A stretch of 64,000 nt of DNA from BCD1 sp965230565 (GTDB lineage Bacteria; Bacteroidota; Bacteroidia; Chitinophagales; Saprospiraceae). Below the pieces are notes generated by a model. That model had not been told where the DNA came from. It did no database searches and saw only the letters and a list, made by a program, of their open reading frames with translations. Shown piece after piece: positions 46,370 through 55,535 of this stretch; positions within the stretch are counted from its first letter, which is position 1, and each line of letters starts with the position of its first letter. The DNA is taken from positions 124,001 through 188,000 of the forward strand of contig CBDDLH010000014.1 of NCBI GenBank assembly GCA_965230565.1, given 5' to 3'. Made by a program: the position numbers and the translations under genes.

Positions 46370-46813
46370 ATGACCTACCGATTAGCAGAAAAGTCGGATT
46401 TGCCTGTACTTAACCAAATTTCCATTCGCTCAAAAAGCCATTGGGGCTATCCCCGGGAATGGATCGAAAAGTGGAAAGATGATCTGACTGTCAGGGAAAA
46501 GGATCTTGAGCAACATACGATTACCGTTGCAGAATCGGATGGCAAGGTGGTTGGATTCTGTGCCATCCAGGAGTTGCCTGAAAGATATGAGATCATGCAC
46601 ACCTGGCTTTTACCGGAAGCCATGGGCCAGGGATTTGGTAAACAATTACTGGAAACCGCTCTTGATAATGCCATAAGTAAGCCAAAACCCATCATCGTCG
46701 AATCTGACCCCAATGCGGAGCCTTTTTATGCCAAACAGGGATTTGTTACCTTTGACAGGATCGAGAGTTATCCGCCGGGCAGGTATCTTCCGGTTATGAG
46801 GAAAAACCCTTAA
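46370..46813 (+). CDS. GNAT-family N-acetyltransferase
   Basis: 147 residues. The acetyl-CoA-binding motif A is seen as TWLLPEAMGQGFGKQLLETAL, preceded by the beta-strands VAESDGKVVGFCAIQEL and followed by VESDPNAEPFYAKQGFV. This is a compact GNAT. The acceptor is unknown. It lies 11 bp downstream of the P1 peptidase and 33 bp upstream of the SRPBCC gene, consistent with a small operon. Confidence 0.87.
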   Translation: MTYRLAEKSDLPVLNQISIRSKSHWGYPREWIEKWKDDLTVREKDLEQHTITVAESDGKVVGFCAIQELPERYEIMHTWLLPEAMGQGFGKQLLETALDNAISKPKPIIVESDPNAEPFYAKQGFVTFDRIESYPPGRYLPVMRKNP

Positions 46814-46846
46814 ATAGTAAGATCTAATCATGAAACCTGGTTAAAT

Positions 46847-47353
46847 ATGAGTACACCTGCAATTGACTGGACCACTTTTAAAATGCACATTTTTATCGAA
46901 AGCCCTGCTGAGGAAGTTTATAAAGCCTGGACAACCAAGGCTAGAATCCAGCAGTGGTTTTTGGAATTAGCTGATTATTCAGGTAATGGACAGCCACGCA
47001 GGCCTGATGAACCGTTTGTCCTTGGAGATGATTTTTCCTGGAAGTGGCATAACTGGGATTTTCGTGAGGAAGGAAAGATACTTAAAGCTAACGGCATCGA
47101 TCATTTTTCATTTACCTTCGGAAAGGGAGGAATTGTGCATGTGCACCTGAATTCCAAAAATGGCGGCACTGAAGTAAGTCTAATCCAGGAACAAATTCCA
47201 ACTGATGAAAAAAGTAAAAAGGAAATTTTCGTTGGCTGTTCCACCGGCTGGACTTTTTGGCTGACTAATCTTAAAGCCTGGCTTGAACATGGAATCACCT
47301 TACATGCAACAGGATTGTCGCAGGAACAAACAGCTAATCGGGTGAACAGTTAG
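46847..47353 (+). CDS. SRPBCC protein, AHSA1-like
   Basis: 168 residues. The fold is evident from the start (FKMHIFIESPAEEVYKAWTT, then IQQWFLELADYS) and the end (IFVGCSTGWTFWLTNLKAWL). This is the AHSA1/START-like helix-grip domain that binds hydrophobic ligands or modulates Hsp90. No signal peptide. Ligand and partner are unknown. It is likely the third gene of the unit starting at 45219. Confidence 0.85.
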   Translation: MSTPAIDWTTFKMHIFIESPAEEVYKAWTTKARIQQWFLELADYSGNGQPRRPDEPFVLGDDFSWKWHNWDFREEGKILKANGIDHFSFTFGKGGIVHVHLNSKNGGTEVSLIQEQIPTDEKSKKEIFVGCSTGWTFWLTNLKAWLEHGITLHATGLSQEQTANRVNS

Positions 47354-47479
47354 ATAGATATTGCTTTTGGGTTTTTGGAATGATCGTTAAGGTTTTCCAT
47401 CCATCGAACCCCTCATTTCATCGAAAAATAAATACTAATTTTTTCCAAAAGTTAATCTTTAGGTAAACCACCCGTACCT

Positions 47480-49039
47480 ATGACACGACTTTTACCACAA
47501 AAAAAGACCACTATTCTCCTTTGGGGGATCGTCCTTGCCGCCATTTTGATTCGGACATTTTTCCTTTGGATAGGCCGGCCGGAATTTGTTGGCTGGTTCA
47601 ATCATACCTATTATTATTTTGTGGAAACCAGAGGGATTCTGGACAATGGAACGCTTCCTTACCCGGATATGCCGCTGCTCTTTTACCTCTATGCTGTCAC
47701 AGCAAAAATATTGTCCTGGGGAGGCATGGAAGTTAATCGGGCCATTGTTAGCTCCACGAGATTTTGGATGTGTATTTTACCCTCCTTAATTCCTGTACCC
47801 GTTTATCTCACCTTCAAAAATATTTATAGGAACCCATCTTTGAACTGGCGAGTTTGGGCGCTTACCGGGATAAGTGCATTCCTGCCGCTAACCTTGTTAC
47901 ATCTACCTGAATTTTCTCAAAAAAACATTTTTGGTATTTTACTAATGGCGTTGTTAATGTATCAATCCAGAGAATTGCTGGAGCATTATAACATTAAAAA
48001 ACTGGGAGGAGCCATTATTATTTTTCTGCTGATCGTTTTGACCCATTTTGGAACTACCGGGGCGGCAGTACTTTTCATGATTTCTTTGGTTTCTGCCGTA
48101 CTTGTACAAAAGAAGGATTTAAAATTAAAATTTAGTGTGATTTTCATTGGAGTCCTTTTACCGCTGATCACTATTGGTTTGGTTTATGTTTTGGATGTTC
48201 AGCGTTTTAACCGGATTTTTTACTACCTCAAGGGGTCGTTCCATGCTTCTTTTATTGGAACGCTCTTTTTACCGGAAGCGGAAATGACAGAAAAATTGAT
48301 GGTGATAACAGGAGTGTTGGCATCCATTTTTTTAATTGGCTTCTTTTATTCCATTTTTCGAAGAAACAGTTCCAAAATCTCCTTTGCAGATAAGATTTTC
48401 TGGTTGGGTAATATTTTATTTAGCTTTCTGTTGATATTGCCGGTTTACGATCAATTGCTGATGGCTCGCTTTGTGCTGTTTTTGAGTCTGCCGATGTTGA
48501 TTGTCATATCGTATATTTTTGAATATGGAAGCTGGAGAAACCGGATAAAAAACGGGTTGACCCTTGTGTTGGTTTTGGGAACGTTATTGATGGGATTCGG
48601 AGAATATATGTCCAGACAAATGCATAACCAAAACAAGGAGCAGGTGTTTGAGCAATTTACAACTATGAAAAACTCGACGGCCTTTACGGAAAATGATCTC
48701 ATTTTGACTGTAAATGGAGCGGAGCATTTGAGCAATTGGTTTCTTGGTACTAAATCTGGAGTGATTACTGCATTTAATCGTAATGATTTCAAAAAATATG
48801 ATAATATTTATCTGTGCAATCCAATTGAAGGACAACTCAATTTTACAAATATTGAAGGTAAAAGGGCCGATAATGAAAGGGACCGTTACCTGTTCATGAT
48901 GCGTAATATTCCCCGACCAGAGAATGCTGTGACGATTTTTGAATCGGAATTTATTCAGTTGTTAAAAATTGAAGAAGCTCCAAAAGAATGGGAATATGAT
49001 GCTGAGGGTAATTGGGTGGGTTATGGAGAAAAAGGTTAA
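47480..49039 (+). CDS. Polytopic membrane protein, possibly GT-C-fold glycosyltransferase-like
   Basis: 519 residues with about 11-12 hydrophobic segments in the first 370 and a soluble C-terminal part. The first loop has the acidic and aromatic residues seen in GT-C enzymes (GWFNHTYYYFVETRGILDNG, then PDMPLLFY), which would place a polyprenyl-sugar site at the periplasmic face. No clear catalytic DD or DxD is seen. A role in surface-polysaccharide or protein glycosylation is possible but unproven. It sits upstream of a HAD phosphatase by 23 bp. Confidence 0.65.
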   Translation: MTRLLPQKKTTILLWGIVLAAILIRTFFLWIGRPEFVGWFNHTYYYFVETRGILDNGTLPYPDMPLLFYLYAVTAKILSWGGMEVNRAIVSSTRFWMCILPSLIPVPVYLTFKNIYRNPSLNWRVWALTGISAFLPLTLLHLPEFSQKNIFGILLMALLMYQSRELLEHYNIKKLGGAIIIFLLIVLTHFGTTGAAVLFMISLVSAVLVQKKDLKLKFSVIFIGVLLPLITIGLVYVLDVQRFNRIFYYLKGSFHASFIGTLFLPEAEMTEKLMVITGVLASIFLIGFFYSIFRRNSSKISFADKIFWLGNILFSFLLILPVYDQLLMARFVLFLSLPMLIVISYIFEYGSWRNRIKNGLTLVLVLGTLLMGFGEYMSRQMHNQNKEQVFEQFTTMKNSTAFTENDLILTVNGAEHLSNWFLGTKSGVITAFNRNDFKKYDNIYLCNPIEGQLNFTNIEGKRADNERDRYLFMMRNIPRPENAVTIFESEFIQLLKIEEAPKEWEYDAEGNWVGYGEKG

Positions 49040-49062
49040 ATCACCGTAAATCACTTTAAGTA

Positions 49063-49740
49063 ATGAATTTCATAATCTTCGACATCGACGGTACACTTAC
49101 CAACACCATGCCGGTAGAAGACAAGTGTTTTTTCAAAGCATTTGAACTCATCTTCGGTCTGGATATCACCGACCAGAACTGGGCTGATTTCAAAAATGTT
49201 ACGGATTGGGGTATCACGGAGGAAATAATGGAAAAGAACTTTAATCGGCTGCCCAGCGAACTGGAATACAACGCCTTAATCGATACGTTTCTCACGTTGC
49301 TGAAAGCCGAAAAATCAAAGAATGACCATCAGTTTAGCGAAGTTCCGGGAGCAAGTCAATTCCTGGCAAACCTGGATAGCCGCCCTGATATTGCACTGGG
49401 ATTTGCCACCGGTTCCTGGAGTCATTCTGCCAGGATAAAACTCGAAACTATTGGTATAAATGTCGACCAGTATGCTTTTTCCAACAGTGATCACTTTAAA
49501 TCCAGGGAGGATATCACCTTGCATACGATTGAACAATTAAAACAAAAAAACGGGAACGCTCCCGGACAAATTGTCTATTTCGGAGATGGCATCTGGGATT
49601 TCAAAGCCTGCCAAAATCTGGGGATAGGGTTTATCGGAATTGATGCCAATGGAAATAATAAACTGAAGTCCATTGGTGCAAAAGTTGTTTTCAAAAATTA
49701 TCTTGATCAGGAGGCTGTTTTGAAGGCCATTGCAATGTGA
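49063..49740 (+). CDS. HAD-superfamily phosphatase
   Basis: 225 residues. Motif I MNFIIFDIDGTLTNT (nucleophile Asp in DxD), motif II GFATGSWSHSARIKL, motif III lysine about residue 145, motif IV YFGDGIWDFKACQNLGI. A helical cap lies in the first third. It is related in type to the gene at 40194 but clearly distinct. Substrate unknown. It is likely in one transcript with the membrane protein upstream. Confidence 0.87.
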   Translation: MNFIIFDIDGTLTNTMPVEDKCFFKAFELIFGLDITDQNWADFKNVTDWGITEEIMEKNFNRLPSELEYNALIDTFLTLLKAEKSKNDHQFSEVPGASQFLANLDSRPDIALGFATGSWSHSARIKLETIGINVDQYAFSNSDHFKSREDITLHTIEQLKQKNGNAPGQIVYFGDGIWDFKACQNLGIGFIGIDANGNNKLKSIGAKVVFKNYLDQEAVLKAIAM

Positions 49741-49830
49741 CAGGCGTTAAAAAACCGTTAAGCACCTTGTTAGGAGAAAATTTATTGCCATAATCGGTAG
49801 TTTGAATTTATGTTATCTGCTCAAATGTTG

Positions 49831-50012
49831 TAACTATTCAGCATGCCTCCAAAATCAGGCTGAGGCTGAGGCTAAGGCTGAGGAAAGCATACTGTTTTGA
49901 AAACATTTTTTCGTATAATCTCCAAAAGAGGAATAAATATTTGGGGATTCGGGTATAAAAACCTTAGCCTTAGCCTCCTCCTTAGCCTAAATTCAGCTAT
50001 GCTGAATAGTTA
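49831..50012. mobile_element. Foldback (MITE-like) element with 14-bp perfect ends
   Basis: TAACTATTCAGCAT at 49831-49844 is repeated inverted as ATGCTGAATAGTTA at 49999-50012. Inside each end, GGCTGA/GGCTAA hexamers run toward the centre (AGGCTGAGGCTGAGGCTAAGG on the left, complement-type CCTTAGCCTTAGCCTCCTCC on the right), making arms of about 50 bp. No open frame. It lies 28 bp before the gene at 50040. Confidence 0.6.
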
Positions 50013-50039
50013 CCAAATGTTAATCAAACTACTCCGGAA

Positions 50040-50594
50040 ATGAAAATTATTTATCACGCCAATATCGGGATTCTTTTAGCAACATTTTTGATGTTCGCAG
50101 ACGCTTTTACCACGATGCCGGACCCTGTCGAGGATTATTCTAAATATACGGTAAGTGGGCAAATTGAATACACCGGCAGATATTGCGGAGGAGCGCCTCC
50201 ACCTCAAAGGCTGTTGGAGAATATTAGGAAAAAAAAGCCCCGGGCCGGCTTTAAACTGTACATACGCGCAGGAAATATGAACGATAGCAGGGCTCCCATT
50301 ATCGATTCAACCATGACGGATGAACATGGGCGATTTATCTTTCATTTACCTCCGGGGGATTATGTGTTGTTGTCTTCATACCATAAAAACAGGGAAATAT
50401 TTACTACCTGGAGAAATGATGACTACATTAGGATTTCAGACAGGAATTGTCTGGAAAAGTGGTGGCGCGATGGATTGGCAAAATTTTCTGTCAGGAACCA
50501 ACCTGTTGATGATATTTACCTCCACTTCCAGAAACAATGTTTCCTTCCCTTGGGCGTACCTTGTCTGGTTTACAAGGGGCCTTTTCCTCCATAA
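50040..50594 (+). CDS. Secreted protein of unknown function with a carboxypeptidase-regulatory-like fold
   Basis: 184 residues with a signal peptide of about 20 residues (ends MFADAF). The segment YTVSGQIEYTGRYCGGAPPP and DSTMTDEHGRFIFHLPPGDYVLLS resembles the beta-sandwich that Bacteroidota use as an N-terminal plug or a cell-wall linker (CarboxypepD_reg/SpaA type). Cys residues are few and no enzyme motif is visible. The gene stands alone next to the foldback element. The 3' end runs into repeat-rich DNA. Confidence 0.65.
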   Translation: MKIIYHANIGILLATFLMFADAFTTMPDPVEDYSKYTVSGQIEYTGRYCGGAPPPQRLLENIRKKKPRAGFKLYIRAGNMNDSRAPIIDSTMTDEHGRFIFHLPPGDYVLLSSYHKNREIFTTWRNDDYIRISDRNCLEKWWRDGLAKFSVRNQPVDDIYLHFQKQCFLPLGVPCLVYKGPFPP

Positions 50595-50708
50595 ACTTCG
50601 ATACCTGCCTTACTTCGACAGCAGGCAAGGTTCATTATGGGATATTCAATACCTGCCTGCTGACCTCAGGGAGGCAGGATCGTTATTCTGCCCTACTTCA
50701 CAAAAAAA

Positions 50709-50743
50709 GGCAGGACCTTTAGAAAAGATCCTGCCAGTTTTTG
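50709..50743 (+). terminator. Intrinsic terminator after the gene at 50040
   Basis: GGCAGGACCT, a 7-base loop, AGATCCTGCC (one mismatch), then TTTTT. A preceding tract (about 50606-50680) holds GCCTTAC/GCAGGC-type inverted repeats. Confidence 0.6.
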
Positions 50744-51274
50744 GGTACAAAGCAATTCGAGAGCGCATTTTCCATTTGGCAAAATTTTACATCTTCACGA
50801 GAGTTTTCATTTGTTTCAGAGAAATGTTTTTTAGAAAGTAGTTTGATAAATACTCGCTTTGCCCTCGATAATATAAATGTAACATTAAGAATGCACGGGT
50901 ACAATTCAAATGATTCACGAGGGGCTTAGAGCGGGTGAATTGATGATCTGAGTTAGTGAATTAAGGATGAAAAAGTCCGGAATTGTTTCTGATGGAATTG
51001 CTATGGAAAGGTTTGGTTGTTTTTAGGGAATATACACTTCAAAATAGGGCAGGGTTTTTGGTTTGCGAATAAGTCTTAAATGGTTGGAATTCTTTTGGGT
51101 TTCTTTTATCTTAAGGGGAATTCAGTTGCTCTTGCTTTTTTCGGAATCCTAAGATCCGGTGAAGTTTAAAATATTAGAATAAATGCGTTGATATCTTCTT
51201 TTTAAGAGTTAAAAACAATTGTGTTTTTAAATGAGAAGCACTTGGTATACCCCTTCTTTCGGTAAATAGAAAAA
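50744..51274. other. Gene-free AT-rich interval
   Basis: No frame with a domain, a signal peptide or a sensible start on either strand. It carries low-complexity A/T tracts. A promoter for the lipoprotein at 51275 should lie here but I cannot place it. Confidence 0.4.
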
Positions 51275-52027
51275 ATGAAAATGAAAAATTCAATCTTTCT
51301 TCTTCTGATAGTTCTAATTATCCTTTCTTTCTCAAAATGTCAAAAAGACCCTCCCATACCACCGGGGCCTCATTTTGAGTTTACAGATTTCTTAATAATT
51401 GACACTACAGAGTATTTAAATATCAATTTTTTTGATCCGGGAATTGACGTCAGTTTATGGTGGAGCGCTCAATTTTCATTGGATTTGAACGAAGATGAAC
51501 AACCAGATCTTTCTTTTGACCTATATGAAAGAGCGTTCTTAAATGGAGGATTCTACCAGCATTATAGATTTGAATCGATGGACCCGAGTTGTACAGTAAT
51601 TGGAACATTCAAACCAGACTCAGTTGCCAGATGGAATATATATGACGAAGAAGAGGTTGAACATTGGTTTACCATATTGTTCGACCCGGCAGATTCAATA
51701 AATTATGACACCCTCCTGTCTCTTGAACCACAGCATATAATTGAGCTTCCAGTTTTACGAATAGGCGATACTTTGGCAGTAGATGATATTTATGAATATG
51801 TAGAGGGCGTTGATTATCTTTTCCGAAATAGAGAGTCTGATTGGTCCGCTCCCTGGTTTGACCTTACTTCAACTACGGATATTGTTCAAGGTGTCTGGAA
51901 TAGCCATCAAACTGGTTATGTAGGATTCAAAATATCCGGGCAGAATTCTAATACCATTGGGTGGTTTAAAGTTGTCATTGCAGGTAATAATTTTAGAATT
52001 GAAAAGGTAACCTATGTAGAATATTGA
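51275..52027 (+). CDS. Lipoprotein of unknown function
   Basis: 250 residues with a lipoprotein signal (MKMKNSIFLLLIVLIILSFS then KC-Q, Cys about 22). The mature chain has only short motifs: FSLDLNEDEQPDLSFDLYER, which looks like a calcium-binding or VCBS-type loop, and a C-terminal FKISGQNSNTIGWFKVVIAG. No family is recognised. Probably anchored in the outer membrane. A start at 51281 is equally possible. Terminator at 52087. Confidence 0.7.
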   Translation: MKMKNSIFLLLIVLIILSFSKCQKDPPIPPGPHFEFTDFLIIDTTEYLNINFFDPGIDVSLWWSAQFSLDLNEDEQPDLSFDLYERAFLNGGFYQHYRFESMDPSCTVIGTFKPDSVARWNIYDEEEVEHWFTILFDPADSINYDTLLSLEPQHIIELPVLRIGDTLAVDDIYEYVEGVDYLFRNRESDWSAPWFDLTSTTDIVQGVWNSHQTGYVGFKISGQNSNTIGWFKVVIAGNNFRIEKVTYVEY

Positions 52028-52086
52028 TATATAAGGATGATCATGTGGAGATGTATGTTTATGATTTAACAAGAGTGGACAAAAAA

Positions 52087-52111
52087 AGCCCGGCAATCGC
52101 CGGGCTTTTTT
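52087..52111. terminator. Bidirectional intrinsic terminator between lipoprotein and tRNA
   Basis: AGCCCGGC, AATC loop, GCCGGGCT, flanked by A7 and T6. It serves the lipoprotein gene (plus) and the tRNA (minus). Confidence 0.85.
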
Positions 52112-52112
52112 G

Positions 52113-52186
52113 CGGTAACGATGGGACTTGAACCCACAACTTGAGGATAGACAATCCCCTGCTCTACCAAATTGAACTACGCCACC
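52113..52186 (-). tRNA. tRNA, anticodon GTC (Asp), atypical
   Basis: 74 bases fold as a full cloverleaf: acceptor GGTGGCG with CGTTACC (two G-T pairs), D-stem GTTC/GAGC (one T-G), anticodon stem GGGGA/TCCTC, loop TTGTCTA with anticodon GTC (52150-52152 on the plus strand reads GAC), T-stem GTGGG/CCCAT with TTCAAGT, G73. No CCA is encoded, as is common in Bacteroidota. Position 37 is T; tRNA-Asp normally has a purine there, and several stem pairs are wobble. It may be a decaying or specialised tRNA. A terminator lies directly downstream. Confidence 0.75.
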
Positions 52187-52252
52187 GTTTTTTAAGATTC
52201 ACCTCTAAAAGGCATTTTGAGCAAGGAAAGTTCCAGTAATGAAAATTTATTT

Positions 52253-52276
52253 AAAAAAAGAGACTGTCTCAAAAAA
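52253..52276. repeat. Solo terminus resembling the MITE-like element at 5811
   Basis: AAAAAAAGAGACTGTCTCAAA closely matches the left end of the 5811-5945 element (GAGGCTGTCTC with flanking A runs). No matching right end is seen within several hundred bases. Confidence 0.4.
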
Positions 52277-52483
52277 GATAGCAAGAATTCATTTCCTAAT
52301 TTTGACCAACAAATCAGTTTTTATCTGTTTGATCGGTTGGATCTGTGTTCTATTATTTGTTCATTTTTTCTGGATTTGAAAAAAGTGTTTCATTTGATTT
52401 GAGGTGGAGGAACCAAGGAAAACTGGAAAATTGGATTTTGGAGAAGCTTCCAGTTTCCAATCTCCCAAGTTCCTCTACGCATT

Positions 52484-53080
52484 CTACCTCGTAGCATACT
52501 GCTTTTTTACCGATTTGAAATTCTCCTTTGTCACATCCTCTCCCGTTGACAAGTGATGCTCAATAGCGATAAAATAATCCTCGATCAGTTTGGTAAACTG
52601 TTTCTTCATCATGCCTCCCATAAAGGCAGGTTTTGTTCTCAAGGTTCCGTTAAAAACAATCTTACTGGAGTTGTCCGTTATCGGAACTACTTTCCAATAT
52701 CCGCGAGTATTGTCATAATCGAGTGGAAATTTTCCTACCTGATAAATCGTATTGGTGAAAGCAAAATTCTCCGGATCGTAATCGATCATTTTCTCCTTAA
52801 GGTACTGAGTGTGCTTTTCATTGAAATAACAAACTCTTTCTGCACCTTCACCGGCTTTCAAAGTGCCGTTGATATAATTGGATTCAATAATCCTCGGATG
52901 TGATTTGGCAATGGCGCCATAATCTTCCCCAAGAATGGCCCAGATTTTTTCCGCAGAAAAGGGAAGAATTTTTTCGGCAGACAGTGTTTTTACCTTCTTG
53001 GTTGTTTCCTGAGCAAATGTTGTTGTTGAAAAACCAAACAATAAAACGGCTAAAACAGATAATTTAATTAGATACTTCAT
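52484..53080 (-). CDS. Secreted SRPBCC (polyketide-cyclase-like) protein
   Basis: 198 residues with signal peptide (ends TTFAQ). The mature part starts with AEKILPFSAEKIWAILGEDY and ends in MKKQFTKLIEDYFIAIEHHL, the helix-grip START fold that binds hydrophobic molecules. Strand KIVFNGTLRTKPAF is a family feature. It follows the AraC-type gene on the same strand after 80 bp, and may be its target. Ligand unknown. Confidence 0.82.
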   Translation of the reverse strand: MKYLIKLSVLAVLLFGFSTTTFAQETTKKVKTLSAEKILPFSAEKIWAILGEDYGAIAKSHPRIIESNYINGTLKAGEGAERVCYFNEKHTQYLKEKMIDYDPENFAFTNTIYQVGKFPLDYDNTRGYWKVVPITDNSSKIVFNGTLRTKPAFMGGMMKKQFTKLIEDYFIAIEHHLSTGEDVTKENFKSVKKQYATR

Positions 53081-53160
53081 TTTGACTTAAGCATTTTGAG
53101 TGATCAAAAAAATATTAACACTGCAAAGATGAAGTCAAAATCACTCGTTCTTTTTGACGA

Positions 53161-54024
53161 TTAGTTCAGATTGTTGTTGATTTGGTTCAATCTGTAATTG
53201 GAAGGAGAATTACCGAATTCCTGTTTGAAGGATTTGGAAAAATGCGCCTGATCTGCGAAGCCGCAATCGTAGGCAATATGGCTGATTTGAATGTCTGTTG
53301 TTAACAACATTTCTGCTGCTTTTTCGAGTTTTTTCGATTTTAAATAACTCGCTGGACTGTCATTAAATACCTTTTTGAACTCTCTTTTAAAGGAAGACAA
53401 ACTCCTATTGGTCAATCCGGCCAGTTGTTCAACAGACAGGTCAGAATATATGTTGGCGTTGATGATCTCTTTGAACTCATAGGTTTGCGGAGAGAATAGG
53501 GTGGACAGAATATCGTGCACTTGAGCCGCATACTCAGTTTTGGATAATAACAGGATCAGTTCTTTGAGTTTCAGAATGAGTAATTCTTCATTGGCAAGCA
53601 CCGGGTTTTCGAAATAAAATAGCAGGCTTTCAATATATTTTTGGATCATGACATCACCCTTAATTACCGCCATAGAGGTTTTCGGTAACTCGGATTTTGG
53701 TGCTTTCAAAAATTGTGGTAAACCGGTATCGTAAACCTTCTTTAATACTTCGGGATAAAAATGTACGGCCACCGCTTCCACTTGCCCATTGTCACCAGCT
53801 TCATAAAATTGTGAGTAGAAATTACCACACTTGAGCAGTACACCTTCATTTTTTTGGAGTTCCGCCGATTCAATAGCTCCCACTGATTTTTGCTTCCCGT
53901 CAATTACATAGAAAAAACATGCCTCATTATGCATGAAAGCAGGCATCGTCACCGGAGGAACAAGCACAGCTTTCTCAAATGACATCTTTTCAAAAAGATC
54001 AAAGGTTTTGTGTTCGACAATCAT
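53161..54024 (-). CDS. AraC-family transcriptional regulator
   Basis: 287 residues. The C-terminal two helix-turn-helix motifs are clear (about 190-280): LSVEQLAGLTNRSLSSFKRE and ISHIAYDCGFADQAHFSKSF, ending EFGNSPSNYR. The N-terminal part (1-170) is a cupin-like or ligand-sensing domain (FFYVIDGKQKSVGAIESA). It activates nearby genes on binding a small molecule; the SRPBCC gene downstream is a candidate target. Confidence 0.92.
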   Translation of the reverse strand: MIVEHKTFDLFEKMSFEKAVLVPPVTMPAFMHNEACFFYVIDGKQKSVGAIESAELQKNEGVLLKCGNFYSQFYEAGDNGQVEAVAVHFYPEVLKKVYDTGLPQFLKAPKSELPKTSMAVIKGDVMIQKYIESLLFYFENPVLANEELLILKLKELILLLSKTEYAAQVHDILSTLFSPQTYEFKEIINANIYSDLSVEQLAGLTNRSLSSFKREFKKVFNDSPASYLKSKKLEKAAEMLLTTDIQISHIAYDCGFADQAHFSKSFKQEFGNSPSNYRLNQINNNLN

Positions 54025-54128
54025 GGTCAGTTTTTCATGTAAAGTTACAGTAGAGGAGGGGGTAACCGTTTGTCAAATTAGTCCAGTGTTTTGTTTGTTT
54101 GGACCAGGTTGCAATCTTCAGCCCACAG

Positions 54129-54177
54129 TCGTTCGCCGTAGGCCGTCAATCGTCCACCGTAAGCCGTCTACCGTTCT
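54129..54177. repeat. Seven-base-periodic repeat (CCGTnnn)n
   Basis: CCGT or TCGT recurs every 7 bp at 54129, 54136, 54143, 54150, 54157, 54164 and 54171. The spacer bases vary (agg, caa, cca, aag, cta). It lies in the 152-bp gap between the AraC start and the end of the kinase gene. No open frame. Confidence 0.75.
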
Positions 54178-55340
54178 CATCCTTTGGGTAATCTAATCGT
54201 AAAGGTTGATCCTTTATCTTCTTCAGAACTCTTTACGAATATCTTTCCGGAATGGTACTCTTCAATGATTCGTTTGGCGAGAGAAAGACCAAGTCCCCAT
54301 CCACGGCTTTTGGTGGTGTAACCCGGTTTAAAGATCGTTTTGAATTTATTGGCAGGAATACCTTTGCCGGTATCGGTTAGGTCTATGTTTACAAACCTGT
54401 CATCTGTGGAGATCTTTGCGGAAATGTGTCCTTGTCCGCCCATGGCATCCAGAGCATTTCTAAGCAGGTTTTCAATTACCCAGTCGAAAAGATGTTTGTT
54501 GATATTCACCTTGGTTTCTCCAGTACCCGGAGGCGGGAAGTCGAAGGTGACTTTACGCGGTGCTCTTTTCTGCATATAGGTGCGGCACTCGTCAAGCTCT
54601 TCATATATATTGACACTCTCCAGTTTCGGAGCCGAACCGATTTTGGAAAACCTGTCGGCAACCAGATCCAATCTGCTCACGTCCTTTTCCAGTTCATCGG
54701 CAACCATGAGGACTTCTTCATCCTCTTCACGGATCATTTTGAGGTGTTCCACCCAGGCCATGATGGCAGAGATTGGAGTACCCAACTGGTGAGCAGTTTC
54801 TTTGGCCATACCCGCCCAGACCCTGTTTTGTTCAGCACGACGGGCAGAGTTCAGCGCCAGGTAACCGAACAGGACAAAGGAGCCAATGAGTAATAATTGA
54901 ATGATTGGGAAAAACCGAAGTTGCCTGAGTATATTGGATTCTTTGTAATAAATCGAAAAGGCAAAACCTTTGATGGGTTCAAAACCGGCAGCTTGTAGTT
55001 TGGCCACTTCCTCTTTGAAGTAAGCTTCATTGCCTTCCAGTTCACGATCGAAATTAGCTACGTAATCAATACCGCCTCTTTCATTGACGATAATGGCCGG
55101 GATGGTGGTGTTGGAGCTGACGATAAACGTTTGAATCTCCAAACCGCAATAATCAATGTCTTCATTGTCGAAATCAGTAATATCCTCAATGGCCAGCAAC
55201 CAAAGCTCCGCTTTTTTCTTTTCCTCTTCTGCCAGCTTACCAGCCAGGTAATTGGTATAGATCAGGGAAACGGCAACGATGACCACTCCCAAAATTGCAA
55301 GGTATATTTTCCAGGTAGACTTCTTTCTGTAGATATCCAT
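54177..55340 (-). CDS. Sensor histidine kinase with periplasmic sensor
   Basis: 387 residues: TM1 about 12-30, periplasmic domain about 31-140, TM2 about 145-162, then the kinase core. H-box with phosphorylated His184 (MAKETAHQLGTPISAIMAW), N-box VIENLLRNALDAM, G1 DTGKGIP, F-box FKPGYTTK and G2 GWGLGLSLAKRI. Type HPK4-like (HQLGTP). No response regulator is adjacent, so it is an orphan in this window. Signal unknown. Confidence 0.92.
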   Translation of the reverse strand: MDIYRKKSTWKIYLAILGVVIVAVSLIYTNYLAGKLAEEEKKKAELWLLAIEDITDFDNEDIDYCGLEIQTFIVSSNTTIPAIIVNERGGIDYVANFDRELEGNEAYFKEEVAKLQAAGFEPIKGFAFSIYYKESNILRQLRFFPIIQLLLIGSFVLFGYLALNSARRAEQNRVWAGMAKETAHQLGTPISAIMAWVEHLKMIREEDEEVLMVADELEKDVSRLDLVADRFSKIGSAPKLESVNIYEELDECRTYMQKRAPRKVTFDFPPPGTGETKVNINKHLFDWVIENLLRNALDAMGGQGHISAKISTDDRFVNIDLTDTGKGIPANKFKTIFKPGYTTKSRGWGLGLSLAKRIIEEYHSGKIFVKSSEEDKGSTFTIRLPKG

Positions 55341-55535
55341 ATAGGCTGTTAGCGTACGGTTTTCAATTCAAAGGTAGTGAAATTCAATTACGAATTAACC
55401 ATTGGCCCGTAACTTTGTTTTGGGCAATGCCCAACAATGAATGTCAGGATTCTAGAAGGACGAATTGATCGCTCATTATATGATTACCGGGTGAATGATT
55501 AACTTTACGTCCCGACTAATTTAAATTATGAAATC

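Noticed and set aside
50320..50841. Overlapping plus-strand frame of 173 codons
   Set aside because: It lies mostly inside the better-supported gene at 50040 and its tail is repeat DNA.
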